In this document: positions 1-6,354 of the stretch, in pieces | Position numbering within the stretch: the first letter of the stretch is position 1 | How the letters are laid out: every line of letters begins with the position of its first letter | Source of the DNA: a virus | IMG/VR virus record: IMGVR_UViG_3300031507_000022 | Span: 1 to 30,669 of that record | Length of the DNA stretch: 30,669 bases | Reading direction: 5' to 3' (one strand) | Translations under genes and position numbers: made by a program | Notes under the pieces: generated by a model | What the model saw: the letters and a program-made list of their open reading frames with translations, nothing else | Told to the model about the DNA's origin: nothing | Database searches by the model: none

Positions 1-2443
1 CCGCGGCAGCCTTCGCCGCTGCGACCTTCGCCGCTGCCGCCTCATCGGCGTGACGCTGCTTCATCTGATGCATCTCGTCCGCGTGCTGGAGGTCGAGTGC
101 ATGCTGGTCCTGCTGCGCCTGGAGGTCGACTGTGGCCGACTGCTGGTCGATCTGCGTCTGATCGTACTGCGCCTGCCGCTGGATCGCCTGGACGGCCTGC
201 TTGTGCAGGAGGTCGACCTGACCCGTCGCGCTCTTTTGCTGCGCGCCAGCCATCAAAGCCGTGATTTCGGCGCTGATCTTCTCCATTTCCATCCGGTGCA
301 TCTCGCGATCGGCCGCCAACTGCTGATCGCGCGCCTTCGCCTCGTCGGCAGCCTTCTGCATGGCCACCTTCATTTCGAGCATGATCTTCTGGATCTCGGG
401 CGGAGGTTGCCCGTTGCCCTGCGGCTTTTCCCTGAAAAACCGCTCGCCGTCCTTGTAGCCCAGCAATCCCCACGCCTCGTTCATCATCTCGGGCGCATCG
501 GGCATCACGTTGTTCGCATCGAGCACCGGCAGCAGCTTCAGCGTCATGTCGACGCCGGCATTGAACTTCGCAAGCTTCTCCTTGTTGTCGACGGCGCCCG
601 TGCCGACGTTGATTTTCACGAGAATCTGCGTGTCGTCGAGCCCGTCGAGCACCTGCGAGAGCATGATCGGCTGCTCACCTGTCTTTTGCGGCTTGTCGAG
701 CACGCCCGGCTCTGGCGGTTGCTGCTGTGGCACCGTGATCAGGCCAGCCTTCTCGCCAGCCAGCCGAATCGCCGTCTCGTTCGTCTCGAAATACTGGATT
801 GCCCTGATGCACTGCCTAAGCATCGGCTCGCACCACGTCTCCACCCATATGCGAAGGTCGAACTCGGTCAGCGCATTGGCTGCGCCGCTCATGATCTGCA
901 TGCCGCCAACCGTGTCGTTCAACTGCCGGTTCGCCTGGACGCTCGCATTCGAGAACACGCCGGCGAGCTCGTCGAAGTCCTGCGTCAGATTGTTCATCTG
1001 AAGCTGCTCGCTACCCGTTGGGCCGGGCGCGCGGTCGAAGGTGACGTCGTCGTCCTTCTCCACGAAGATCGCTGCGTCCGGCCCGCGGTTCTGCACCTGC
1101 TTCATGTCGATGCCACGACCGCGCACGATCTTGGTGATCGGCGAAATCGCCATCTTCTGCGCGTCCAACGTCAGGTTGGTGACGTCGTTCATCTCCATTT
1201 GGAGCGGTTGCCAGCTCTCCACCGGCGCCATCGGATGCGTCTTGTGCGCCTCGAGCGCGCCCATGCCCATCACGTAGGGTCGCGCACCCTTCTGCTCCGG
1301 GTAGCTGTCGCGCGTCGGCCGAGGATCGGAGAGCAGGATCGTCTCGCCCAGCATCCAGAAATGCCAGTCCTCGCCGCCGTAGCGGTAGAACCACTCGTAA
1401 ATCCAGATAATGTCGCCGTTTTTCTGGTCCTGGTGCCGGCTTTCGTAGCGGTCCTGCCCATCTTCCCGGGCCCGTCGCACCGTCTCGTTGCGCGTCGAGG
1501 CGCTGCTGCGCGTGCCCTGCATCACTTGCGCGAGGTTGATGTTGGCGCGCCAGGCACCGCCACCCATCTTCGGCCGGGACGCTTGCGCAGCGATCATCGT
1601 CTCAAGATCGTTCTTGCGCACCGGATAGCCGGCCGCGAAGTAGCCGCCCGACTGGATCGGATCGCGCCAGTCCGCCGAAACGTCCACGAATCCCATTTCG
1701 GGAGGCAGAAGGTCGATCATCAGCCGATCGGCGAGAACTTTCGTCTCCTTTCCCATCTTCTGCACCGTCTCCATGACGCCTTGGCCGGTCATGGGGTCGA
1801 CGACGGGGATGCCGTTCACGTCGATCTTCGGCTGCTGGGTGTCCGTGATGGTGTCGAGCTCCTGCGTCTCGTACTCCCAGTATTGTTTCGAGATGCAAAC
1901 TCCCGTGATCTGAGCGTCCTGGCGCGCTCCGATCGCCGTGAGAAACCACGATGGCCCTGTCATCGGCGTGTTGCGGTCGAGCCGGTAGTTCAGGTCCGCG
2001 TTGACGAAGCGCGCCGTCATGCGCTGCACGGGATCGGACTCGTTCTCCGCCGTGATCGACGTCACCTCTGCGGTCGAGAACATGGCCGACGCGGCAGTTG
2101 CGTCGTTCTTGCGCACGGCCATGCGCGTCTTTGGCTTGAACAGCTTCGAGCGGTTCTTGTAGCGGCTGCTGTCGTACTTCGATCCGCTCATATGGCGGTT
2201 CATGAAGGCGCGGTAGTTCCTCGCCCACGGGCCGCGCAGGGTCGATTGCTGGTAATCCGTCGCCGCCTTCAGCGCAGAGCGCGAGAACTGAACCCAATCC
2301 TTGTCTGTGAGGAGTTCGCCCTCGCCCATGTCATCTTTGAGCGACTCCTCGGCACCGACGGCTGGCCGAGTCCTGCCCGGTCGGCTGGAGCCAAGCAGCC
2401 CATCCTCAAGCGGATCGCCAGGGCCTTCAGTCGATGAGGGCAT
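1..2443 (-). CDS. Portal protein (C-terminus beyond the window)
   Basis: Portal proteins form the ring at the head vertex through which terminase pumps DNA. The frame is open for 814 codons from the ATG at 2443 to the window edge, so the end is missing. That ATG overlaps the upstream stop as TGATG. An acidic, flexible stretch of about 45 residues comes first. A mixed alpha/beta body follows, with an aromatic patch (YEWFYRYGGE, about residues 349-358). The last 150 or so visible residues are a Gln/His/Glu/Lys-rich helix, probably a coiled coil like the barrel or tail-plug region of long portals. Position downstream of both terminase genes fits the packaging order. No catalytic motif is expected; the call rests on overall resemblance to large podovirus-type portals plus context. 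An internal ATG at 2329 is a possible alternative start. Confidence 0.8.
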   Translation of the reverse strand, partial: MPSSTEGPGDPLEDGLLGSSRPGRTRPAVGAEESLKDDMGEGELLTDKDWVQFSRSALKAATDYQQSTLRGPWARNYRAFMNRHMSGSKYDSSRYKNRSKLFKPKTRMAVRKNDATAASAMFSTAEVTSITAENESDPVQRMTARFVNADLNYRLDRNTPMTGPSWFLTAIGARQDAQITGVCISKQYWEYETQELDTITDTQQPKIDVNGIPVVDPMTGQGVMETVQKMGKETKVLADRLMIDLLPPEMGFVDVSADWRDPIQSGGYFAAGYPVRKNDLETMIAAQASRPKMGGGAWRANINLAQVMQGTRSSASTRNETVRRAREDGQDRYESRHQDQKNGDIIWIYEWFYRYGGEDWHFWMLGETILLSDPRPTRDSYPEQKGARPYVMGMGALEAHKTHPMAPVESWQPLQMEMNDVTNLTLDAQKMAISPITKIVRGRGIDMKQVQNRGPDAAIFVEKDDDVTFDRAPGPTGSEQLQMNNLTQDFDELAGVFSNASVQANRQLNDTVGGMQIMSGAANALTEFDLRIWVETWCEPMLRQCIRAIQYFETNETAIRLAGEKAGLITVPQQQPPEPGVLDKPQKTGEQPIMLSQVLDGLDDTQILVKINVGTGAVDNKEKLAKFNAGVDMTLKLLPVLDANNVMPDAPEMMNEAWGLLGYKDGERFFREKPQGNGQPPPEIQKIMLEMKVAMQKAADEAKARDQQLAADREMHRMEMEKISAEITALMAGAQQKSATGQVDLLHKQAVQAIQRQAQYDQTQIDQQSATVDLQAQQDQHALDLQHADEMHQMKQRHADEAAAAKVAAAKAAA

Positions 2444-2787
2444 CAGGTGCCTACCTTCTCGTCTGTGCCTTGCCAGACGAACTCACCATCGGCCCCCACA
2501 GGAAAGTGTGCGCGGCATGCGACACAGAAAGTGCCGGTGTAGAAGTACGGCTCACGCGCGTAAGTCTCGGCGAGGGCTCGGCCCATCGTCGTGTCGCTAC
2601 CGCACTTCAGGTGCGTATAGGTGTGGCGCATGGGCCGGACGAAACCCTTGCCACGCTCCTCCTCAGAGAGCACGACATAAGCCTTCTGCATGCCGGTGGC
2701 TGGATTGATCTCCCGATGATCAGCCGTGACCGGAGAGCCATCCGTGAGCGTCGTGGTGGGTTTGGGATCAGTCGAGGAGGGGGGCAA
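2443..2787 (-). CDS. Small Cys/His-containing phage protein
   Basis: A 114-residue protein of unknown function between the portal and the upstream small genes. It has a Pro/Thr-rich N-terminus, then a central part with scattered Cys and His (HLKCGSD and TFCVACRAHFPVG) that could bind one metal ion. The CxxC near the C-terminus is followed by an acidic aromatic tail. Its stop overlaps the portal start (TGATG), and its own start lies 20 nt inside the upstream gene, so translation is probably coupled. I see no signal peptide. A structural or zinc-stabilised accessory role is only a guess from position. Confidence 0.75.
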   Translation of the reverse strand: MPPSSTDPKPTTTLTDGSPVTADHREINPATGMQKAYVVLSEEERGKGFVRPMRHTYTHLKCGSDTTMGRALAETYAREPYFYTGTFCVACRAHFPVGADGEFVWQGTDEKVGT

Positions 2788-3211
2788 GGTGTCCTCGTCC
2801 TAGCTGCCTCGCCTTGATCGGCATGGCATTCAGCGCCGCTCGCCAATGATCGAGCATGAAGCCCGTCCGCGGGATGTTGTAGCGCTCGAGGAGTTCGCCT
2901 GCTGCATGGAGAATGGCGCGTCGGCCGTAGATCTGGACCAGCGCGTCCTTGAGGTGGACGTGGAAATAGCGATCTGCGGGCATCAGCCCGTTCAGCCGTA
3001 TCGAAATGAGCCCGTCATCCGCGCGCTGGCCGCCGTGCGCGGTGATCTGCACCTGTACGTGCCAAGCGTGGCCGGGAAACTCACGCTCCAGCAGCGTGCC
3101 CACCCATTTCGACGTGCGCAGTTCCAACTGCTTGTAATGGTCGACGAGTTCCTTGTCCTCGCCCAGTCCGGGGCGCGTGTAGCGGATCGAGGGTTGGAAG
3201 CCGGGTTTCAT
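2768..3211 (-). CDS. Hypothetical packaging-module protein
   Basis: A 147-residue protein starting at the ATG at 3211, which overlaps the upstream stop as ATGA; the longer open frame upstream is Arg-rich and out of register with the neighbour, so I rejected it. The sequence is a compact, charged domain: an N-terminal LGEDKELVDHYKQLELR helix, a WHVQVQI strand, a YFHVHLKDALVQIYGRR segment and a C-terminal basic helix. It has no Cys, no membrane segment and no motif I can assign. Location between head-entry genes suggests a minor virion or assembly protein. Confidence 0.75.
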   Translation of the reverse strand: MKPGFQPSIRYTRPGLGEDKELVDHYKQLELRTSKWVGTLLEREFPGHAWHVQVQITAHGGQRADDGLISIRLNGLMPADRYFHVHLKDALVQIYGRRAILHAAGELLERYNIPRTGFMLDHWRAALNAMPIKARQLGRGHLAPLLD

Positions 3212-3456
3212 GTCGCGTCGAGGTCCACCACACTGGTATCGGCCGCGGCCCGCGCCGCCGTGATCTCCGCGCCGCGCACGATGTCGATCAGCATCTTCTT
3301 TGTCAGCGAGCGCAGCCGATCGACGATCTCTTGGTTCGTCATGTCGCGAAAGCCGCCGGCGCCGTCCGACACCTGGCCGAAGTTCGAGCGGCACGCCGCT
3401 TGCAGCCGCGCCACCTGCGGGCCGGGGACGTTGACGGAGAGGTCGATGACCGCCAT
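3208..3456 (-). CDS. Hypothetical small protein
   Basis: An 82-residue protein with ATG at 3456 (overlapping the upstream stop as TGATG) and stop overlapping the next start as ATGA. The centre, DMTNQEIVDRLRSLTKKM, is strongly predicted as an amphipathic helix; the C-terminal part is Ala-rich with an acidic end (TSVVDLDAT). There is no signal peptide or metal-binding motif. I do not recognise the family; it looks like one of the small conserved proteins that ride in phage head-packaging operons. Confidence 0.7.
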   Translation of the reverse strand: MAVIDLSVNVPGPQVARLQAACRSNFGQVSDGAGGFRDMTNQEIVDRLRSLTKKMLIDIVRGAEITAARAAADTSVVDLDAT

Positions 3457-3872
3457 CAGACGTTGATCCCTCGCTGGCTGCGCCACATGACCAGCTTGGA
3501 GCCGCAGAGCGGGCAATCGGGGAACGGATCGCGCAGTTTCGGCCGCTTCAGACCGTTGTGCCAGTTCCCCACCTTCCTGTCCCAGCGCTCGTCGCCGGCC
3601 TTGATGGTCGTCAGCGCCTCGCAGAGCGGATGGCCGTTCTCGCACCGGAAGATGTGCCCCTGATGCACGGCGGGGATGTGGTGCGGCGCCATGTACGGGA
3701 TGGCGTAGCCATAGTCAGCGATGTCGAGTTCGCCATAACGGAGCGGCGGGCCAGGGTGGACCGTCACAGTGCCGCCTGTTGGCGTCGGGATCTCACGCCT
3801 CGGCAGCGCCGCAGCCGCGCCAGTGCCGGCGAACAAGGCGAGGAATGACTTCAGGAACGAGCGCCGGATCAT
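3456..3872 (-). CDS. Putative Tat-exported zinc-ribbon protein
   Basis: A 138-residue protein whose N-terminus, MIRRSFLKSFLALFAG, matches the twin-arginine consensus RRxFLK. A hydrophobic core and an Ala-rich segment (GTGAAAALP) that could be a signal-peptidase site follow. The mature part carries two Cys pairs (C..GHPLC and CPLCGS), which would make a zinc ribbon. Tat exports folded, often metal-containing proteins, so the two features agree. The ATG at 3872 is preferred over a longer frame because it begins exactly at the signal and overlaps the upstream stop. What it does in the periplasm is unknown; superinfection interference or an envelope role are guesses. A second Tat-like protein lies at 5650-6141. 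Confidence 0.75.
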   Translation of the reverse strand: MIRRSFLKSFLALFAGTGAAAALPRREIPTPTGGTVTVHPGPPLRYGELDIADYGYAIPYMAPHHIPAVHQGHIFRCENGHPLCEALTTIKAGDERWDRKVGNWHNGLKRPKLRDPFPDCPLCGSKLVMWRSQRGINV

Positions 3873-3994
3873 GGCTTCACCAACATGCCGTGCAGCGCCA
3901 TGCCGCGCGCGACACGGTCCCAGTTGAACTCGGCCGGCGCCGTCATCCACGGCAGGCGAGCGACCAGCGCCCAGATCGAGACGGAGCTACGCAC
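3869..3994 (-). CDS. Small 41-residue protein, GTG start
   Basis: A short frame fits exactly between its neighbours: the GTG at 3994 lies inside the end of the upstream gene, and the stop TGA overlaps the ATG of the Tat-like gene as ATGA. The peptide is hydrophobic in the middle (SIWALVARLPWMTAP), then continues with an Asn/Trp/Arg-containing tail. It might be a small membrane-associated peptide, but the segment is short for a full membrane span. Support is the tight coupling and the absence of any other reading for this stretch. Confidence 0.5.
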   Translation of the reverse strand: MRSSVSIWALVARLPWMTAPAEFNWDRVARGMALHGMLVKP

Positions 3995-4358
3995 TGAACC
4001 CTCGCTGCTGCCGCATCACGGCAATCACCTTGCGGCGCCGATCGATCACGCGCGCGGGAATCCTCGGCTGGCGCGCTACCGGCATGCCTCTATAACTGCG
4101 CTGCGCGGACGCTGCGGCCATAACCTTGCGCGTCTCCTTAACGAGTTGCGCTCGACTGGTCAGCGCCAGCGATACCGTTCCTCTTGCCGTCCCGGCACCG
4201 AAGTGACCGTCAGGGCTCGAATCGATCTCGACGACGATCTCACGCGTGACGCGGCCTTTGGCGTAAGTGTCGCGCACCGCAACCCATGAGCCGCCAAAGC
4301 GGAAGTAGGCGCGCAGCAGGCGCTCCGCTTCAGCGCGAGGGATGGCCGGCTCATGCAT
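3987..4358 (-). CDS. Hypothetical basic protein
   Basis: A 123-residue protein starting at the ATG at 4358, inside the end of the upstream gene (8-nt overlap ATGCATGA). The N-terminal half has a helix (RAEAERLLRAYFRFGG) followed by a strand-rich segment (REIVVEIDSS). The C-terminal half is basic (VARQPRIPARVIDRRRKV), which would suit nucleic-acid or capsid contact. I do not recognise it. The first ATG at 4394 would overlap the upstream gene more and adds an Arg-rich leader, so I did not choose it. Confidence 0.65.
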   Translation of the reverse strand: MHEPAIPRAEAERLLRAYFRFGGSWVAVRDTYAKGRVTREIVVEIDSSPDGHFGAGTARGTVSLALTSRAQLVKETRKVMAAASAQRSYRGMPVARQPRIPARVIDRRRKVIAVMRQQRGFSA

Positions 4359-4530
4359 CAGGGTAAGCCGTCCCCACCTTGTTCGGATCGCCACGGAACT
4401 GGCGCCCGTTCGACCACTCGTACAGCAGCTCGTCCTTGCGCTTGGCGTAGAAGTCGCCGTCCGCGCGCAGGATCACGGACAGCCAGGTGAACTGGATGTT
4501 GCGGACAACGCCGACCGTGACTACGCCCAT
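4351..4530 (-). CDS. Hypothetical 59-residue protein
   Basis: A small gene with a good ribosome-binding site (AGGAGAGGGC upstream of the ATG at 4530). The product begins with a strand-rich, hydrophobic half (MGVVTVGVVRNIQFTWLSV) and ends with a Tyr/Trp-rich polar half (DELLYEWSNGRQFRGD). It sits immediately downstream of a strong 9-bp inverted repeat (4551-4581). It is hidden by longer out-of-frame readings but is the only frame here with a proper ribosome-binding site and clean overlap to the next gene. Function unknown. Confidence 0.65.
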   Translation of the reverse strand: MGVVTVGVVRNIQFTWLSVILRADGDFYAKRKDELLYEWSNGRQFRGDPNKVGTAYPDA

Positions 4531-4550
4531 TGCCCTCTCCTATTTTGACC

Positions 4551-4581
4551 GGCCGCCCGGCCGTCGGGGGCTCGGGCGGCC
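4551..4581 (-). terminator. GC-rich hairpin between two small genes
   Basis: A perfect 9-bp inverted repeat (GGCCGCCCG ... CGGGCGGCC) with a 13-nt loop lies between the stop of the 91-residue gene and the ribosome-binding site of the 59-residue gene. On the minus strand it is followed by GGTCAAAATAG rather than a U-tract, so it is not a classical intrinsic terminator. It could attenuate transcription or protect the upstream messenger. Confidence 0.35.
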
Positions 4582-4613
4582 TTCGACTCAGTGCACTCGG
4601 ACTCGACTTGTCG

Positions 4614-4889
4614 TTACGGTGCCGGTGCCGACGCCGTATTCTGGAGCGCATCCAGAGCGGCCTTCTGCGCGTCGATGCTGGCGCGCTCAGCCGTGAGCGC
4701 ATCCAGAGCCTCCTGGATCTTGGCCGGATCGCCGGCCGCAATCGCGTCCTTCAGCGCCTGCTCGACCAAGCCGAGACGGTCGAGGATGCCCTGCACCAGC
4801 CCCGCGATGGAGCCGATTTCGCTGGTATTCGCCTGCACTGCGGCAGCGTTGTCGGCTGCCATCTGCTTCAGATCGTCGAGAAGGGCCAT
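4614..4889 (-). CDS. Small helical/coiled-coil protein
   Basis: A 91-residue, Ala-rich acidic protein starting at the ATG at 4889 with an AGGAA ribosome-binding site. Almost the whole chain reads as helix with regular hydrophobic spacing (ILDRLGLVEQALKDAI, then ALDALTAERASIDAQKAALDAL), so a coiled coil or helical bundle is likely; it ends in a disordered Ala/Pro/Ser tail. Such proteins in head operons can be scaffolding-like or part of tail/neck assembly, but there is no specific evidence. A GC-rich hairpin follows its stop, which might stabilise or end its transcript. Confidence 0.7.
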   Translation of the reverse strand: MALLDDLKQMAADNAAAVQANTSEIGSIAGLVQGILDRLGLVEQALKDAIAAGDPAKIQEALDALTAERASIDAQKAALDALQNTASAPAP

Positions 4890-5006
4890 GATTTTCCTGA
4901 ACTCCCGTGTGAGTGGCCGGAGCAGCCATTGGCTAAAGGGCAAGGCAAGCGCTCCTGTTTCAACGCAACAGTCATAGCGCAATCGCGCCTTACCTGCCAG
5001 ACGGCT

Positions 5007-5453
5007 TCATTTCTCGTGGCAAATCGTTCGCACAGGACTATCGGCGCCGCTCGCATGCATGATCGCAGCCCAGATCGCACCCTCCGCTGTCGCGCCAGCG
5101 TGCATCGCGCACAGCGCGCCAACATTGCCGGACCCGATCGCGAAGTACGGCGCGCCTGGATAGAGTTCAGGCCCCCTCGCCGTCAGTAGTGCGATCGGTC
5201 CTCTGACCGGCACCTTCAGGACGAGTAGCGAACTGTCCCCTTTCTCCAGCGCCTCTGACTTCGGCTCCTCGCCCTCGCAACCTTTCTCCACCCAGTCCAT
5301 GTAGCGCTGCGCATGCGCGGCCCAGCCTGAGAAACCGTAAAGGGTGCCGTCGAAGCCGCGGATCAACTTGCGAGCGAACGGCGCCGCTGCATCGCCGAAC
5401 CACACTCCGCTGTCAGATGCCATGATCCCGTCGCGGTAGGCGATCGTGGTCAT
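5007..5453 (-). CDS. HslV/proteasome-beta-like Ntn hydrolase
   Basis: A 148-residue protein beginning MTTIAYRDG, the signature start of the proteasome/HslV fold. Once Met is removed, Thr2 would be the N-terminal nucleophile. Asp14 (MASDSG) and Lys29 (FARKLI) match the catalytic Asp and Lys of HslV. FAIGSGNVGALCAM (about 104-117) matches the conserved GSG loop, and a helix of the expected type follows. It is somewhat shorter than bacterial HslV (about 175). No HslU/ClpX-type ATPase is in the window, so it either uses the host unfoldase, works alone as a peptidase, or is an assembly protease. The ATG at 5453 overlaps the upstream stop as ATGA; the longer frame upstream is Arg-rich and unlike the family. 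Related genes occur in other tailed phages with unclear roles. Confidence 0.85.
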   Translation of the reverse strand: MTTIAYRDGIMASDSGVWFGDAAAPFARKLIRGFDGTLYGFSGWAAHAQRYMDWVEKGCEGEEPKSEALEKGDSSLLVLKVPVRGPIALLTARGPELYPGAPYFAIGSGNVGALCAMHAGATAEGAIWAAIMHASGADSPVRTICHEK

Positions 5454-5653
5454 CGGTGCGTTCCCCCGTTCATGATGGCGTAGGCCACGGCGCCGGCGAA
5501 CACGACGAAGATGTGCTTGCACCACTCGCAGGCGTTCTGAATACGGTCGCGCTCCGCTCCGGGCACGTCGTCCGAGAACGTCCGAGTGCAGATCGGCGGA
5601 CCTTGGCAGCAGATGATCTCGCCGGAAACCGGATCGTCGTCGTCCTCGGTCAC
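5450..5653 (-). CDS. Cys-rich small protein with C-terminal membrane segment
   Basis: A 67-residue protein starting with GTG at 5653 (overlap GTGA with the stop of the Tat-like gene). It has an acidic N-terminus (TEDDDDP), five Cys (CC, C, and CEWC) and one hydrophobic stretch near the C-terminus (HIFVVFAGAVAYAIMNGG) that is long enough to cross a membrane. The Cys arrangement could coordinate a metal or form disulfides if exported. The pairing with a Tat-type protein upstream and an Ntn hydrolase downstream is notable, but no function can be assigned. Confidence 0.65.
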   Translation of the reverse strand: MTEDDDDPVSGEIICCQGPPICTRTFSDDVPGAERDRIQNACEWCKHIFVVFAGAVAYAIMNGGTHR

Positions 5654-6141
5654 AGCCACCTCTCCAGCACGAAGCCGTCGCACATAACCCGGTCGGGGTA
5701 GCGCACGAACACGGCGCCGTCCTCCACCCAGTACGTCGCGCGCGGATCGCCGGCCAGCCACGCAGCGCGCACTCCGGGCCACACGCGCCGCAGCATCGCC
5801 TCGCGCCTGTCGATGTAGGGCAGAGCGAACTCAGGCGGCGCAGATGGTCCCCAATCCGGCTTCGACGGCACGATGATCTCCATACCGTCTGACGGAACCG
5901 TGGGCAGATAGGCTTTCGTCATGACGATGTCGTCGATGCTGAAGGAGCCAGGCACGAGCTCCCTGCCACCGGCAAACCACCTTCCACCGATCCTTGCAGG
6001 GTCAGACACGTCCCATGTGAGGCGGATCGGCGATTTCAGCGCCAGCGGCTCCGCCCAAGCGCTGATGTGCATCAGGCTCGCAGCCTTCACGATCGCCGGC
6101 GCAGCCAGCAGACCGAACAACGTGCGTCGAGTGAGTATCAT
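5650..6141 (-). CDS. Putative Tat-exported protein of the packaging module
   Basis: A 163-residue protein with an N-terminus MILTRRTLFGLLAAPAIV that fits a twin-arginine signal (RR, hydrophobic core, cleavage near VKA). Similar short-signal proteins with LLAAPAIV-type cores are familiar in phages and prophages of rhizobia. The mature part is a beta-rich domain (IRLTWDVSDP, FSIDDIVMTKAY) with Trp/Tyr-rich C-terminus. It has no Cys after the signal. The start at 6141 has a GAGGCGAC ribosome-binding site, and the stop overlaps the next start as GTGA. It is the second Tat-like product in the same operon (see 3456-3872). Function unknown. Confidence 0.75.
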   Translation of the reverse strand: MILTRRTLFGLLAAPAIVKAASLMHISAWAEPLALKSPIRLTWDVSDPARIGGRWFAGGRELVPGSFSIDDIVMTKAYLPTVPSDGMEIIVPSKPDWGPSAPPEFALPYIDRREAMLRRVWPGVRAAWLAGDPRATYWVEDGAVFVRYPDRVMCDGFVLERWL

Positions 6142-6153
6142 GGTCGCCTCGCT

Positions 6154-6354
6154 TCAGTTTTTTGGCGGATTGTACCGCCACGCTTCAGTCGTCTCGCCAA
6201 CCACCCTCGCCAACCTGCGCCCGCGCACGATGTGGGTGATCGCCACAACATTGCTCGTTGCTTGGCACTCGAACGAGCGCGCTATCCGCAGTTCCCTCAA
6301 CCCCTGGCCACAGCGCAGGCACCAATACGTGACTATGTCGATGTCGTGCTGCAT
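6154..6354 (-). CDS. Small CxxC protein after terminase
   Basis: A 66-residue protein whose ATG at 6354 overlaps the terminase stop as TGATG. A CLRCG motif near residue 12 and one more Cys near residue 30 suggest partial metal binding; the C-terminal half is basic and strand-rich. Such short zinc-ribbon-like proteins commonly follow terminase genes in alphaproteobacterial phages. No defined role. Confidence 0.7.
   Translation of the reverse strand: MQHDIDIVTYWCLRCGQGLRELRIARSFECQATSNVVAITHIVRGRRLARVVGETTEAWRYNPPKN

Noticed and set aside
50-2437. A 795-codon open frame on the plus strand opposite the portal gene
   Set aside because: The product is Leu/Arg/His-rich with no family features; the minus strand encodes a convincing portal. 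High third-position GC keeps the antisense frame open.
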